A stretch of 64,000 nucleotides of DNA from Pterobdella sp. o SKG-2022 (GCA_964035795.1 OZ038322.1:22181918-22245917), one strand, 5' to 3'. Shown: positions 15,001 through 30,000, counted from the stretch's first letter. Translations and numbers: made by a program. Notes: generated by a model from the letters alone, not told the origin.

Positions 15001-18000
15001 TTTTGGCGATATGAAACTTGCATTCTTCTCCCATTTTGCAACCGCACCCGACCTTCCAACTTGTAGTCTCTTTTTCAACAGGGTCTTTGTATTTCAATGA
15101 AGATGAAAACAATTAGCTACTATTCTGTTTCCAATATATTCTACTTAGCTTTTTAAAACTTAATTTTCAATTTGTTTACACATTAAACAGATAATCCACG
15201 AAAAACAGCTTTCAGATAAAAGCAAAAAGCAAAAGACCCTTTTTAAACTTGTCAAGCTACGTTTTCTTTGATCGTTGGAAAGTATACAGAGTTTCGAACT
15301 TACAGTTCCACCAACTCATTATAACCAAAAGTCTCATGTTTCGAACAAACTTGATGACTTTCGTAGTTTTTAACTCAGAAAATATTTTCTGATTGTACCA
15401 TCTCTACAATGCCAAAACGGAATTTGAACTACCTTCCTTGTTAATGCTAAAAAAATATTTTCCTAACCAATAAAACGCGTTAGTTATTCATTATAAAACA
15501 CAAAACAAACTAATTTATAAAGAAACTGTATTATTTTAGATTTCTAAGCTTATAATTCATCAAAAACAAAAGTCCAAGTTATTGGAACGTGCCTGGGTGC
15601 TGCGCGCGGTGCTTAAGAGGATAATAAGCCGAGTCAGTGCTTTTGAAATGACTTTACTTTTTTATAGTATTTTTTAACATTATGAAATTTTAAATTGTGA
15701 TATTCTATTATTTATTATTATGAAATTGCGTTCATTAATTTTTAACTAACTCAAGTAATTGTACCCTACAGACGAAGATTTAAAACTCGAGCGCAAACCT
15801 ACTAAGCTGAAATGTTTAGTGGATAAACAATCATAAAAAACAACTTAATAACTCCAAATAATCCATTGAAAATCAAAATTCAGTTCCCCACTACACAACC
15901 AAAAGACTAAAATCTCAACAAAAACATCAAAAGTTAAACCTGGGATAATTGTCATTGACGTCAAGCACGGTGACAAGGATTTCCGTGGAAGAATTCAAAG
16001 ATGGCTCGCCGTTGTCGTGGCAGTTCACTTCAATAATGTAACGTTCTATTGATTCTCTATCGAGTCTGTTTGCTGTGATCAACTGGTACTCGGAGACTAC
16101 AGTGTTGAGTGTGTGTTGACAATTAGTAAGGTATGTTGATACTAATAATGATAATATTCTCATTTTTAAAGCAAATCTCGAATTATTTGAGATTACTAAA
16201 TAGTTGGTTATGGAAAAAGAAATTTTTATTTTTATATAAAGCTTCAAAGCCCTAACAATATTTATCATTATAAATAGTGGTACTCCTCATGAATGCCGAA
16301 AACAAATGGAATATCAAAAAATCAATTTTATTTTTTAATAAACTAAGTATGGAGAAGGTTAAAAAAGGCAGATATGAATGACTAATGATGATGCATGGAG
16401 CTTAAATTGGCAGATTATCAATGTCTTTGCACAATCTACTATTAGACTCAAGGTAACATTTTCTTAGAAAATAATTGCCGTGAATAAAAGCGTTACATGT
16501 GGCCACTAAAACTCGCGCGAAGATGAACGTATATTTGTTTAAAAAGCTTTATTGAGTTCCATTTGTTTGTTAAAGTAGTTCTTATGGGAAGTTGATTATG
16601 CTAAATTAATTATTTTATATGTATAAATATCAATTTTCCATAATTGAAAGATTTTATGAAAATATCAAAATTTATTACTGAAATAAAACAAAAATTATTT
16701 ATATAAAATTGTGATAAAATTTTATTGAGTTCAATGAATACCAAAATAATCTATATATATATGCAATATTATGTAATCTTAATTTTAAATGAAGTCTTTC
16801 ACCTTTAACTTTGAGCAACTCAAAATGCTCTTGCTTATCTTGGCCAACTATAGCGTGGTAGTGCTGGTATGAGTTGACTTTGTCATTTTGTTCGTTTGTG
16901 AATATTCTTTGAACATTTCCATTTTTTTCTTCAAAGTTTATATCATCATAAGAACTGAATGTATTTGGGGACTTTTCTCTGTTCTCTTTGAAAGCGTTTT
17001 GCATGTAAGGGTGTAAATTTTTCTGAAAAATATCATTTCCTTTGGATAAGTCTCTGGTACGTTGGCTCCTTTGATATGCGAAACAATCCACTTTGCCAGC
17101 TTCATCTGTGAATATTATTTAGATTTTCATCTAGATTTTTCTAAAAATAGAAATAATTTTTAAAAAGTGAGAATATGTTTGGCTGGAAAAAAATTTAACT
17201 CAGGTTATTAATTAAAAAGATCAAACTAATTTAGAACTCCAAAAAAGTTTAAATACTTATTTCAACATTTTAAAAAAATTGTGAAAAATGATTCAAGAAG
17301 TTGACGCTCACAATAAACACATATTTAATATGCTTTTAAAACGCTCATAAAACGTAATAAGTCTCACCGGAATCTTCATCTTGCACAAGGACCTGAGCCA
17401 CAAACATGCCCACCTTCACGTCTTCAAGCACCAGGGCTGCGTTGCTCGATGAGAGTAAGTTGACGCTTATTCGTGGGGGGTTGTCGTTGATGTCTTGGAC
17501 CTGCGTTGCATGATGGCGAAAATGATTACTCGTCGCTGGAACACATCAAATGACTTTCAATTGTCTTTTAATGTGTGATTATATTGGAAAAAATAAATTA
17601 ACTTCGTGGAAAAGTAAACTTGAGAATAATTAAACAGATGGTGTTGATGAGCACATATCAAAACAAAAAAACATGGAAAAAAATATTCTTTCAAAGACAT
17701 TGTATGTATCTTCTGTTTAATAATTTTTAATTTGCACGTGCAAATGAGAAATTTTTGGGAAATATTTGTTTTAAAGATATTTCTCGATAAGTTGGACTTT
17801 ATCACAAAAGATAAGTGTTGAAAAAGTATAGTTTTTTCAAAATAATGTGTCTTAAAACTTTTCATTTCGACGTGTAAGAACGGAAGAATTATTTTTAGAA
17901 TAAAAATAGTGGAAACGTAAAAAAAGTCGAAAACCAAATGTTAATTTTCGTCATTAATACGTAAATAGCAAAACAAAAAGTGGAAATTGAAAAAAAAAGA

Positions 18001-21000
18001 ATTTGAAAATTTTAAATTTATGTTAAAAGTATTAAATAATGATGGAATTTTGAAAAATAAAATTTGATGCAAAACTGCAACTCATCCATCATTTCAGCGA
18101 AAAAAAAATTTATCTTTTTGTAAATTCAGCTTGCTTCTCAGTTTAGCTTCTCAGTTCAACGTTTTTAAACATTTGAAACTAATTTGATCTGGTTTAGTTA
18201 AAACTTGGAAATGCACTTCAAAAAGCATTCTGCCGCTTTTTTAAACAAACATGAAATGGTTTCGCTAAGCTTGGACAAAAAACTTAATAAAAGCAAATTG
18301 AACACGCTAGTTTTTCATTTTAAATTTTAAAAAATAATTTTTAAAAATAAATAAATAAGTTTATACGTTAAGCATAATGAATTAAAAGGCTTGAATATTA
18401 ATAATAATACAAAGAATAATAATAAAAATATTGAAATCATTATTACTGTTATGCTACCAAGAGTGATCATTTAGAAATATTAACGTGGTAATCTGCAGAA
18501 TTGTGCACTCGACTTGACAGCAATAAAGATATGCACCAAGCAACCATTTATACACTTTCTGATTTTAAAATATTGATTGAATTGCATAAACCTGAGTCAA
18601 TAGTGCATTTAAAGAAAGATATTTCTACGCTAAGTAAACGCTGTTTTCTTACTGCTTCCATGGCAATCATCTTATCTCAATCTGCACGGCTATCTTTCTC
18701 TGCAGCTTTTTCAGGCATCTTTTCATCACGATGTACTCAAGCGTTTCTTGAGCTGGCACTTTATGCAACGTTTTATTCAGCTTTAAATTCCGTGCGTGCC
18801 TGCAATGCTTGACGGATGGATTGTTGATGAATGAGTTCAAAATTGGAACAAGTAGTATTTCATACGTGAAAATTAAAAGTTATATATCCTAGAAACTTCG
18901 TCATACTGAAAAGACATAAGTATCAGTGTTATAACTGAAAATCCATTACGAAATACGCAAGATATCATATCGAAAACTTTATTTTTGAAAAAATTAATGT
19001 AAGAAAGCTTTTTAGGTGAAGTGAATCAATAAATGAATAATACAAAATAAAATATAACCCATGCTGAAACGTGGAGAATTCAATTTTTGACCTATAATTC
19101 TATTTATAACACAAAAGATTCTTTCAACAAAATTAGCTAAAACACTTGCCTTGATCAGCACCAAAGCTTCAGCCGTGAGTTTCAGATCGTGACCATTGTC
19201 TACCGCAGTGACCACAAGCTTGTACAGGGGATACTGCTCATAATCCACCTTTCCTACCACGATGAGGTCCCCAAAAGAGGCATTTACCTGGAAGATGTGC
19301 CCGAACTGTTTGCTGCTCTCATGACTCAAGTCGTATGATATACGCCCGTTCTCCTCTATATCTCTGTGTAGATTGTGAATAATTAGTCCCAAAATTGTGA
19401 ATCATAAAAACACGAATATTTGAATTTTTATTTCTTTATATCTCTGTGTGAATTTTGTTGTGTTGACGGTTTTCATTATATGATTACTTTTTTAAGGAAG
19501 TTTTCAACGGTAAATGTAATTCTTGTTTTGTTAGGAAATAGAAATAATATATTAAATTCCTTAATCAAGTTTATCTTCAATTTATGGCACACATCGACAA
19601 GTAAAATCTTAAATAATGATTTAAAAGAGCTTACCAGTAAAAGTTCTAACAGAAAATACCATTTTGAATCTTCAAGAAATGCAAGAAAAAGAATTTGAGC
19701 ATGAAATGTGAAGAAGTTAATGAAAGAATGAATAATAATTTTTTATACGAAATTTCAAATTAAAAAAAAAAAGTTATTGAAAAATAGTTTTATGAATTTG
19801 GAAATTTTTTCGGCAAAAAATGTTTTTGAAAAGTTTTTTTTAAGAATCGTAAGTTTCCATTATGGAGGACTACAAGCAGAAGTTCAAAGTGGTGCCATAC
19901 ATTTAGTTTAATTTTTAAACTCTCTTTCAAAGAAACATTAATAACAGCGGAAAAATCTATAAACAAAATTAAAATTTTCTGCTTTTCAAATTTGGCCATT
20001 GAATGTAGCTTTTTTATTTATTTTCTCAGAAAATCAATATTTAAAATGGAATAGGGAGAATTTTCTAATTGGAAATTTTGCACTGAAAATTAAAATTTAT
20101 ATATTTCTTTTGTATACTTTCTTGAAAATTGATTTTGTATGAAACTTCAAATAAATGGTTTGAATTACTGTGATAAATGAGCCTACTCAAAAAAGTGTGT
20201 ATTATTCGAAAGGCAAGCGTCCGATAGGGTAGCTTTTAAAAATTTATTTATTAATTGATCATAAAAGAATAAATAATTATTTTAAACCATTTTTTAGCTT
20301 TTCAATGCGTATATTAAATTTGTTAGCCATTTTTGAAAATATAAAAATAAAGTGGGTGAAAAATTAAATTTCTAGACAAATAAAAACATTTTGCACTGCA
20401 GCGGTGGAGTTCCAACGCATGTCGTTTCAATTGGCATATTGTTAGGCTTCTAAATGACATATCGCTGAAACGCTTGAAGTTTCTCATACAAAAACAGCAT
20501 CCTTAAAAAAGCATTTAATTAAAAAATAATTTTAAAAAATTTTACTAAGTGTTTTTTATATTTATTTTTTAAAGATCGTTTTTATTCTAGTGGATATATT
20601 GAAAAAACTTGTACGGAGTACAATCAATCTTCGTTTAAAGTTCAATTAATTGAAGTTTCAACAAATCATTAAATTTCATTTCTTATAAGCTGAAGCCATT
20701 ATGCAAATAGTATCAGGCAACTCAAAATTTAGCGACTTTTTGAGGCTTTTACTTATGTCAATGAAAAGTTATGAAAACAACTGACACATCGTAAGCACCT
20801 GTCTCTTGAGCTTATGAATTTAGTTTGGGAACGTATTCAGAAAATGTTTTTTTATCATAAGATGTTGAGTTTTTAAACAGTATTGAAATAGAAACACCCA
20901 AAGATGAATATTTTTTAGTTTTTTTGGAAAAAATTTTTATTTGCTGAAGTTAGAAATATTTTTGAAATTGTATTTTTATGGCTGAAAACCTTCAAATCTA

Positions 21001-24000
21001 CCAAAACCAATAATTAAACAAAGTGTTCCAATTTTCAACATCTGAAATAACGCCTGAATTTGCAATTTAAAGTTATAAATTTGAATTTACTTTTAACACA
21101 ATTTTTAGTTTTATGCACAACAGAAATCAATTTTAAAATTGAAAAACACACATTCTCAAAAAAATCGTGAAATAAAACATTAATTTTTGAAAAAAAAAAC
21201 ATTTAAAAAATAAAATTCCAAAAAATCGCTTTAAAAAATTGTTGCTAAAATAAAATATCACATAAAAACCAAAAATTATTGCTTCAAGTCATTTCAGAAA
21301 TAAAAGAAACTTGAAAAAAGCATACAAGAACTAACGCATCAGTGGCCAGCACCCTTAGAAAAGCTGAATTCTTGGCTATGTTTTCCGGTAGCAACACCTG
21401 CCAATTATAATTCAAATCTTTGAGTTTTCAAATATTGTCAAAAAGTATTTGAATTTTTCATTCAAACATCATTCTAATACCAAAATTTTTGCTTTTTTGT
21501 TTTATTTTTGAATAAATTCAACTCTTTGGAAACATGTAAAATTTTTAAAAATTGGGCACTGAACTTTGAGTTTTTGACTCTCTTTTTCGAAGATTTCCAA
21601 TGCTGTATCATTATTTTGAAAATTTCTAATTTAAAAATTTCTATGTACCTATTCGAGTTATTTTTGAATCTTTAAATCAAATTAAACTAAACTGATGGTA
21701 AAATTCATAAAATTATAAAAAGACTATTGATGTTGAGACCATTAAAATTTGTATCAAATCCAAAATAGACTTTCCTCTTACATAATACCAGCGTCACAAA
21801 TCGTGATAATAACTCTATAAATCTTGATATGCAGAACCGACTGATAGATATTCAAGTCTTACGTCGTATGTTTTCTGGTCAAATACAGGGGGGTGATCGT
21901 TGACGTCCTGGTGGGATGGACAAGTTAAAGTCGTAATATCATCCATGAAACTTTAAAGAAGTGCCATTTGAATTATTTCTCTACTTTAAAGCCACTTTAT
22001 CTTTAAATATATTTTAGATGAAAAGTTTTGACACTTTTTCCCTCACGACATGATTGCAAATATCATTGTAGTTCTCTATCATAATGTTACTTTGTTTTTT
22101 TAATATTTCAATTGTGTTTGTTAAATAAAAAATCTATTCAAAATATCACTTTTAAACAAAAAACGAGCCTAAAGCTCAAGTATCAAGATTAATTTTCATC
22201 TGCATTACCCCGTCAGTAACTTCGCCATATAGAAATACTATAAAATAACATTGAAAAAACAACTAAATGAAAACCACCTTGATTTCAATATAAATAGCAC
22301 ACGAAGAGCTATGCGGGGGCTTGCCGTTGTCCATCGCCACCAACTTATAGCGGTACATAGCCTGCTTCTCGCGGTCCAGGCTGCTTGTCAAAACCTGCAA
22401 CCATCGTCGTAATTAGTGAAAAACAGGCGATTATGTGTATTCGATGCGTTTTCAAAAAGGCTTTTAATTTTAATTTTATCTACATAGAATTATGAGCTGT
22501 CAAAAATTCCATTTATGCCTTAATAATACTTTATGATGGAGTTGAAGCGAAGTAGGTGTTGTTGAGAATGAAAGTAAACGTGACCACTTTGTTTTTGAGT
22601 TTTAAAAATATTTTTTCAAATGGTCTGTTAAATTATTCAAGAATAAGTAAAAAAGTAAAAAGCATATGACTAATTTATCTTAGATGTCATCACACTCATC
22701 GTAGCATAAATGCTGGCAGTGGTCTTTGTATACTTTCAACCAGGATTTTTCATTCAGTTCTGTTTTCTGCAATCTGACCAAGTTTCAATTTTAGTGGATA
22801 GTTTTTTTGGTAATTTAAAGTTTCCACTGGAGCCTATTCTCTTAATGTTGCGTAGGTCTTTAAAGAATGCAGCTGCCAATGTAATACGGGGTTTTCTTTG
22901 AAAGCAACCTTTTTCGTTTCTATCTTTCCTGCATCAAACTCATAGTTTTTTTCACTGAAACATTTTTTTCTATTTTGAAGATGTGACTGAAAAAAGCTTT
23001 ATCACATTTCAGCAAGGTGCTAGCTTTCACTCATCGTTGCAGTTTTTTTGGTATATACTCTCGCTGCTTACGACCTTGGGTTAGAAGATGCCTGATAGCT
23101 TTGTCAACCGTTTCCTTTGAAGAATGTCAATCTTGTGCTATAATTTGCTTTGGAAGTCTTTATTCTACAATTGTACGTCTATATAGAAGCAACTAAAGCT
23201 TAGTTGAGAACGATTTTCAATTGATAATAACTAAAAATTGTTTGAATAGTTTGTATGGTCCCAGTGAAGTGACCCTGCAGAAGTTTTCATCGATTCGATT
23301 TGAACTTCATCCAGAATAAAATAAAAAACAATTGCTTAGATTAAAAAATATTTATATTGGTTGTATTTGAAAAAAAAAGATAGTTTTAAATGCCTATAGG
23401 GAAAAGTGCACTTTTGACTATTCTTTGAATGAGATCTTTCAACAACCAGATCAATTTTTCACTGTATAAAACTTTTATATTTTAAACAGCGTTCTTATTG
23501 ACAGTACCTTCGACCAAAATCATTCGTTTCTAATTAATAATGGGGGTTTTCAAAGGCTATTCTTTATGATGTCTAAAACACTTTTCATGTAGTTAATCCA
23601 GATTTCAAAACTTTTTAAAAAAATTAATGAATATTTAAAAATAATCAAATTTTTTAAATCAAAAATAATTTTGAAAATGTCTTTAAAATTTTTTTGTGAA
23701 TTTCAAAAGTTGAAAAGCAAAAAACTTTTATAAAAGTTTTTTTTAAATTGTTTTATTTAAAACATTTTTAAATAAACTAAAATGTTTATTAAAATTGAAA
23801 AATGTAAATTTATTTAAATATAAGACAAAGTTGAAAAATTTTTAAGTTCAAGTTTTTTTGAAATACTGCTTTCCAAAAAGTTGAACCCTTGAAACATGTT
23901 TTGTTTCTTTTCATTGGTTATTTTCAAAAAAAGACACAAAATAAAGAAGATAAAAAATTAAACTTTAAAAAGTTTTTTGCAAAACTCGTGAAAAACAGTT

Positions 24001-27000
24001 CAAAAATAAATTAAAGGATTTTATCGGTGGACAATATATTGATAAAATCTATTTTCTCTCTTGAGCTTATCGTTTGAACTCTCGATTTTGCAAAAAAAAA
24101 TTGAACAAACTTTTTTTGTTTTTTAAGAATGTTTTTTCTCTCAAAATTTTTTCTTATTTTCACAATTTTTTTGAAATAATTCCTTTCTTCAATTAATCCC
24201 CCTTCGAACTCACCTTAATTTATCATTACGACACAGCTGAAAACGTCTGAATCTTGTTTTGGATAATAGTTCTATAACGAACATGAACTTGAGTTAAATC
24301 TATAGACAAAATTTTGATGAGAAGCATTTGAAAATTTCAATAAAAAAAAAGTTTTTATTGAGATTGAAGCATATTTAAAACCTATAAAAACATGGAAATT
24401 CAAATTGTTTTTTCAATTCAATGAATCACTAAGTTACAATTGGAAACAATTGTTGCAGCATTTCCTTCGAGAACATTCCATAACGATTCTTTAATTTCTT
24501 TTCTACAAGATGATGAAAAAATCATTTGAAACTCTAAGTTGGTCTTTTTTGCATCAAAATCCATACTATATTTCAATCCAATATTTTTAGTTTTATAATT
24601 TTGTTGTAAATACAAACCACATAAATTTTAAATAGATTTCGTTCCAAATTTAGTTCTTATAAATTAGTTTCAAAGTTTGTCTTTCAATAAAATGATTGGA
24701 ACCATAAAAATCTTTATTCAAAGGTTCATTAGCTGTCAAACCCTCAAGTCCAAGCCCAAGATAATCTCCCATTCATAATTAAAAAGTATGCAGTAGGAAT
24801 AACAAAACTTCCCTTGGAACTCATTCCTTCCCGTGAATAATGGAAGTATTGGCTTTTAAAAATCTGCATACAATTAATCTTGATTCCCAAACTAAGCGTC
24901 TAACTATTACGTGTGTCTAGGCAGTTTTTCAAATACAAATTTATCTTGACAAGTGACAAGGTGATACTATGAAAGTAATATTTATTTAGATTTATGAATA
25001 AATTTTTTTCATAGAAATGATTTTCGTAAAAATATAAGATATATTTTCTAATGGACGTGAGGATTTGCATTTTATTATCATCACTTAAATCTTGAATTTA
25101 ATTCAAAAGATTCAGTGATTCACCTACCCACCCACTCAGAATAAAATTTCGGCTATACAACTGCCAAACTTCACCAAAAAGTGAACCGAATAAAAATATC
25201 AAAAAAATATATTAAATAATTTAACAATAATTATCAAGTGGAGCATTAATTTATCGAATCTCTCAATAAATGGAAACTCTTCACCCCCGAACGAAGCTAA
25301 ACAAATCACACCAGTTTCCTCGTTAACCTTCATTACAATAAGTGTCTGGCACACAATTATAAGTTTTCTTTAAACACGTTATTATTATGTTTTTATTTGA
25401 AATGCTTTTTATGACCAGAGATCTGGTCACTAACATTAGTCTGAAATTTATTAAAAGAAAGTTTCTTTATTGAAAAACAAAGTTTAATTACTAACAAAAA
25501 GATTTAATTATATATTTAAAAAATCCATCGCATGCATTAGCCGTATTAAGAAATTTTTCATATTTTCTTCTACATAAGAAACAATACTATGAACAGGATC
25601 ATAAAAAATGAAACCATTCAAAAATTTGGACAGACAGGTTTACCAGAAACAAAATGCAGAAGCTCCAACATAAGGTAGGTCTCTTGACTATAAGAGGAAT
25701 CACGGGTATAAAAAGAACTTCTACAAAATATATGAAAAGGTTTTCAAAATATGATTAAAATAATAGCAAGCAACTCAGCAAACACTGAAAATAAAACACA
25801 GAAGACTGTTGGTTACAACCTAATACAAAAGAATTGGTTACGTAACATTGGATCCAAAAATTTTCAAAAGAAAAACAAAAGCGCTTGAACATAGCACAAA
25901 ACAAACAAACCAATCAAGAAATAATAGTTCAAAAAATGTATCAAAACCTAGTAAGAAGAATTAAAAAAAATTGAATGAGATAGATTGAAAAGATATTTAT
26001 TCTTCAAGATCAGAATCCTAAAAGCTTGCACCTTATTGAAAGTACACAGCCCAGAAATAACACCCAACGAAGAAAGAGTCTGAAAAAAACTAGACTCAAT
26101 CAAAAAAAGAGGCAAGGATCTCAGCTACCAGTGTAACCTCTTCTCAAAAAGGTGGAGATAGGAGCCATCATTGAGGGGTACGAGACTATACTTTCGATCA
26201 TAAATCAACGTTAATAATTGAGAACCCTGCTTTAAAATACATGAAACTATGCCAACTTATGATTAATAACATTTATTTTGAATTTTTTTTGCTCATTTTT
26301 ATAATTAAACGTAGACTTTAACTTTTTAATGATGAATTTTAAAAAGTCTTTATCTGGTGATTTGTATATCTCATGAATTGCTTCGATGTTTTAAAATAGT
26401 TTATTTTATTGGGGAATTGTTTTAATTATTAACTCCATTCTTCTCATACATATTTCTTTTAATAAATTCTAAAACACTGTATGTTCTTTCAAAAGATTTA
26501 TCTATTTTCTGCTTCAGTCTTTCATTTCATTTTCGATCAGGTTCAATTCACTCTCCAAGGGCTAATATTCTGAAACTTAAGCAGCCTTTCTTGAGATCCT
26601 ACTTCATAATATCATCACTCGATGTATCAGTTTTTTCAAATTTTTACCCAAAAAAATTGTTATTATCTTTGTTATTATATAAAAAAACTCCATAAATTTT
26701 ATTTTATTTCATTTCTCCTAATTATATAAAGAGCACAACCATTCGTCATCATGGGTAGGTAGGTTACCCGCCAGACTCTCACCACAAATGAAAAGGATAT
26801 TATAACAGTTATCAGTATAATAGGCATCTCAACAAAACAAATCATTTCGTCTTAGCTACTGAATTTTAAAGAATAGTTCAAAAATGCTTAATTTGATCAT
26901 TTGAATTTGAGACATTCAGAACAATAATTTCACTTTTAACATTTCATGAATAAAAAAACCGTTCACAAAAACCGCAATTTTAACAAAGCATTGGGCAATA

Positions 27001-30000
27001 AAATATCTTTTAAAATGTTTCGGAGAATTTTTGAATTGAAAAAGTATTAAGAATTTTCGTAAGGGTAATTCTTGTAGTATTCAAAATTGCAATCTCATTA
27101 CAAGTATAGCAATAATCAGTTTTGAATTATTGAAATTGCATAACTAATGTAGATAATCGCATTTTTTTTATTTTACCAGGCTCTATTGGCGTTTATTCCT
27201 TTTGATTCAGAAATATTTTTAGAAAATTGACGTTTTGTATATAAAATTGAAAAAAAAATTTATTTTTTCAAAGAATTTTGAACAAAAAACTCAAGACTAA
27301 ATTTTTCATGAATCTTTAAAACTGGTTTTCAATTAAAAAAAGGAACATTTTGAAACTTACTCACTTTACACGTTCCATGATGTTTGGAAAACTAATTTAG
27401 TTGTGAAAAAATAATTCATTTTTAGTAGTTTTGCTTATCTAATCAAAGAATTAATATCAATTATTTATTGGATAACAAAATAATTCCAATTACCCTTACA
27501 ATTTTGCAGTAAATAAGCATGAAACCAAAAGATTAACTGAATAGTTATTGTATTTAAAATTTTATTTCAAATTTTTAAGCATCGTTTGACGTGTGGGTTT
27601 TTATCAGTATCCTCATGTGACATCAGACTCCTTATTTCTAACCCAACTTTTGGACAAAAGCTCAACCAACTCACACATACATCACTGTTTGCTTAAAAAA
27701 TTTTTCATTTCTTTTGGTTTGAATTTATTTTTTTTAAGTTTTCTAATTTTAAATGAGAAAAGACTCAAAGGTTTCAAAAACGCAACTTTTGTTTTGCTAC
27801 GAATAGTGAAGCTAAATTTTCTGAGAGTGGTGATAAAAAACATTGACGTTATTATTACATTAAAGAACAAATCTTTTCATTACTATTATTTTAAAGTCAT
27901 TTGTTATTTATTGTTTTTATTCGTCAAAAATTGAAGATTTTAAAGATATTTTTGTCACAGTAGAGAAACTAAAATTTTCGACAAATTCAACTTTGCCATG
28001 ATTCATTAGTATATTTTTAAATTGCCAATTTTTGACGAATAAAACTTAAAATTATGATATAACAAAATACTTACTATGTCTTTAAAAAAATACATTTGTT
28101 ATTTTGTTTTTATCAAAGTTATTTCCAGTTTGTATTTAAAATCCATCAGTTTCCTACTTTTTAAACAAACACCAAATAATTATCCATGGAAATTAATCAA
28201 TTTGAATATAGGTTCATTTGAGATCAACTCTATTAAAATTTAAATCTAGTATTTTGACGAATGGTGCTAAACTATTATTAGCACGTCATCGAAAATTTGA
28301 AGAAAAAATATTCTAAGTAGGAATCTTGGGACACAAAGAAAAATACGAGAGTTTCTTAAAAATATATTCTAAAGTTTTTTTAACGAAAAACATCAAATAA
28401 GAGGAATTTTTAAAACGTTTATTAATTTACGATAAATTCATCCTTATCATGAAACGTTAGCAAAAATAAAATCGTAACTCTTACGATTTTTTTTTTGCTA
28501 ACGTTTCATGATAAGGATGAATTTATCGTAAATTAATAAACGTTTTAAAAATTCCTCTTATTAGATGTTTTTCGTTACAAAATATTGAAGAAAAATACAT
28601 ACGATGTCTCTGAAAAGTTATATTCTAAAGTTGGATCGTAAAGGGAACTTGAAAATTGAAGAAAAATATGTTGGGAAATTTATGCAAGGGATTCAACTTA
28701 CAAATTTCTTAGTTTTAAAACTGAATGAAACCATTTGAATTTTGACTTTTTTTCAATTTATGACAATAAAAATTTGCAAAATTAAGTTTTTTTAAATAAA
28801 AAATTAAATATTTAAAAAAATCAAATTTTGATGATTTCGTGAAGAATGCAACTGAGCACTGTGTGAATCTCATCGTCTTTGTAACTAAGATTGACTGCTA
28901 CATATTTCAATCAATTGCAATTCTTTTTTCAATAACTGGAATTTTTCTTTTCTTTATTCAAAGTTATTTTATTTTTTTATTCAAAATTCATTTTATAATC
29001 TGAAATATCAATCATCTTTTTTATCCTTTTCTATCAATTCTTTACGATCCCATTATTTTTTTAAGCTAAAAAGTGAGTTTTTTTGACACTAATAATTTAA
29101 GTAAAAAATTGTATTTGTTTATCAATTAAATTAAACTTAATTAAATCAAAGATATATAGATAATTCTTATATTTATTTAAACATACAAAATAATTAATGG
29201 AAAATACCTTGGACGTAAGAAATACTTAATTATTTAAATTACGATTAAACATTAACAAAAATGTTTTAAAATTAATTTTAATAAAAATTATTAAAATTAA
29301 AACTCATAATATGAAGATTATTTAAAAATATATTTTTAAATGGAAAAATTTTGCAAGTCACCAATGATAGGCTACTGGATCCGTCAAGATTTTCTCCAAT
29401 TTTGAGTGTGAATACCTTTCCTTCAACGTCACTAGTTTCTTCATGAAAATAAATTATATTAAAAAGTATTGAAAACTGCGAGATGATATTGAAGAAAATT
29501 TTAGCTGACATCTTCAAAAAAGTTGAAAAAAATCAATTTAGATCTTTGTAAAGTAAATTAATATTGAAATCTGAGTGTAATTAAATTCCTAAGCCTGTCA
29601 AATTATAGATCTAAGCAAAACTTGAAGTTTTAATATTGTTTCGAAGTAAAATAGTGTATAATGCATAATCGCGTTCTTTATATTTATTCTTTCCATACTA
29701 AATATCCATTCTAAAGCAACAATACCTGGTTTCCTATCATAGAAACCATAATCATGTCTCCATTTGTTTTCATTTCTTTTATTATAAGCTTCATCTTCAT
29801 ACTCATGCAATTTGTAGTTGATCAAAGAGAATTGTCTGGAGTCTTTATCGACTGCGGGAGAAAGAGCTAGAGAAGTGCCAATTGTGGAAGACTCTAACAC
29901 GAAAAAGTTAATTCTCGCTTCTCCTTCAAAAGCCGGAGTATGATCGTTTATGTCAGTCACTACCAAGTTGATGCGAAGGATTTTGAAAAAACTTTTGCCT

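Noticed and set aside
25600..26240. K/Q/N-rich block that might be retroelement protein
   Set aside because: Every frame is broken many times and no RT, nuclease or zinc-finger motif is visible. Noted only as unassigned.
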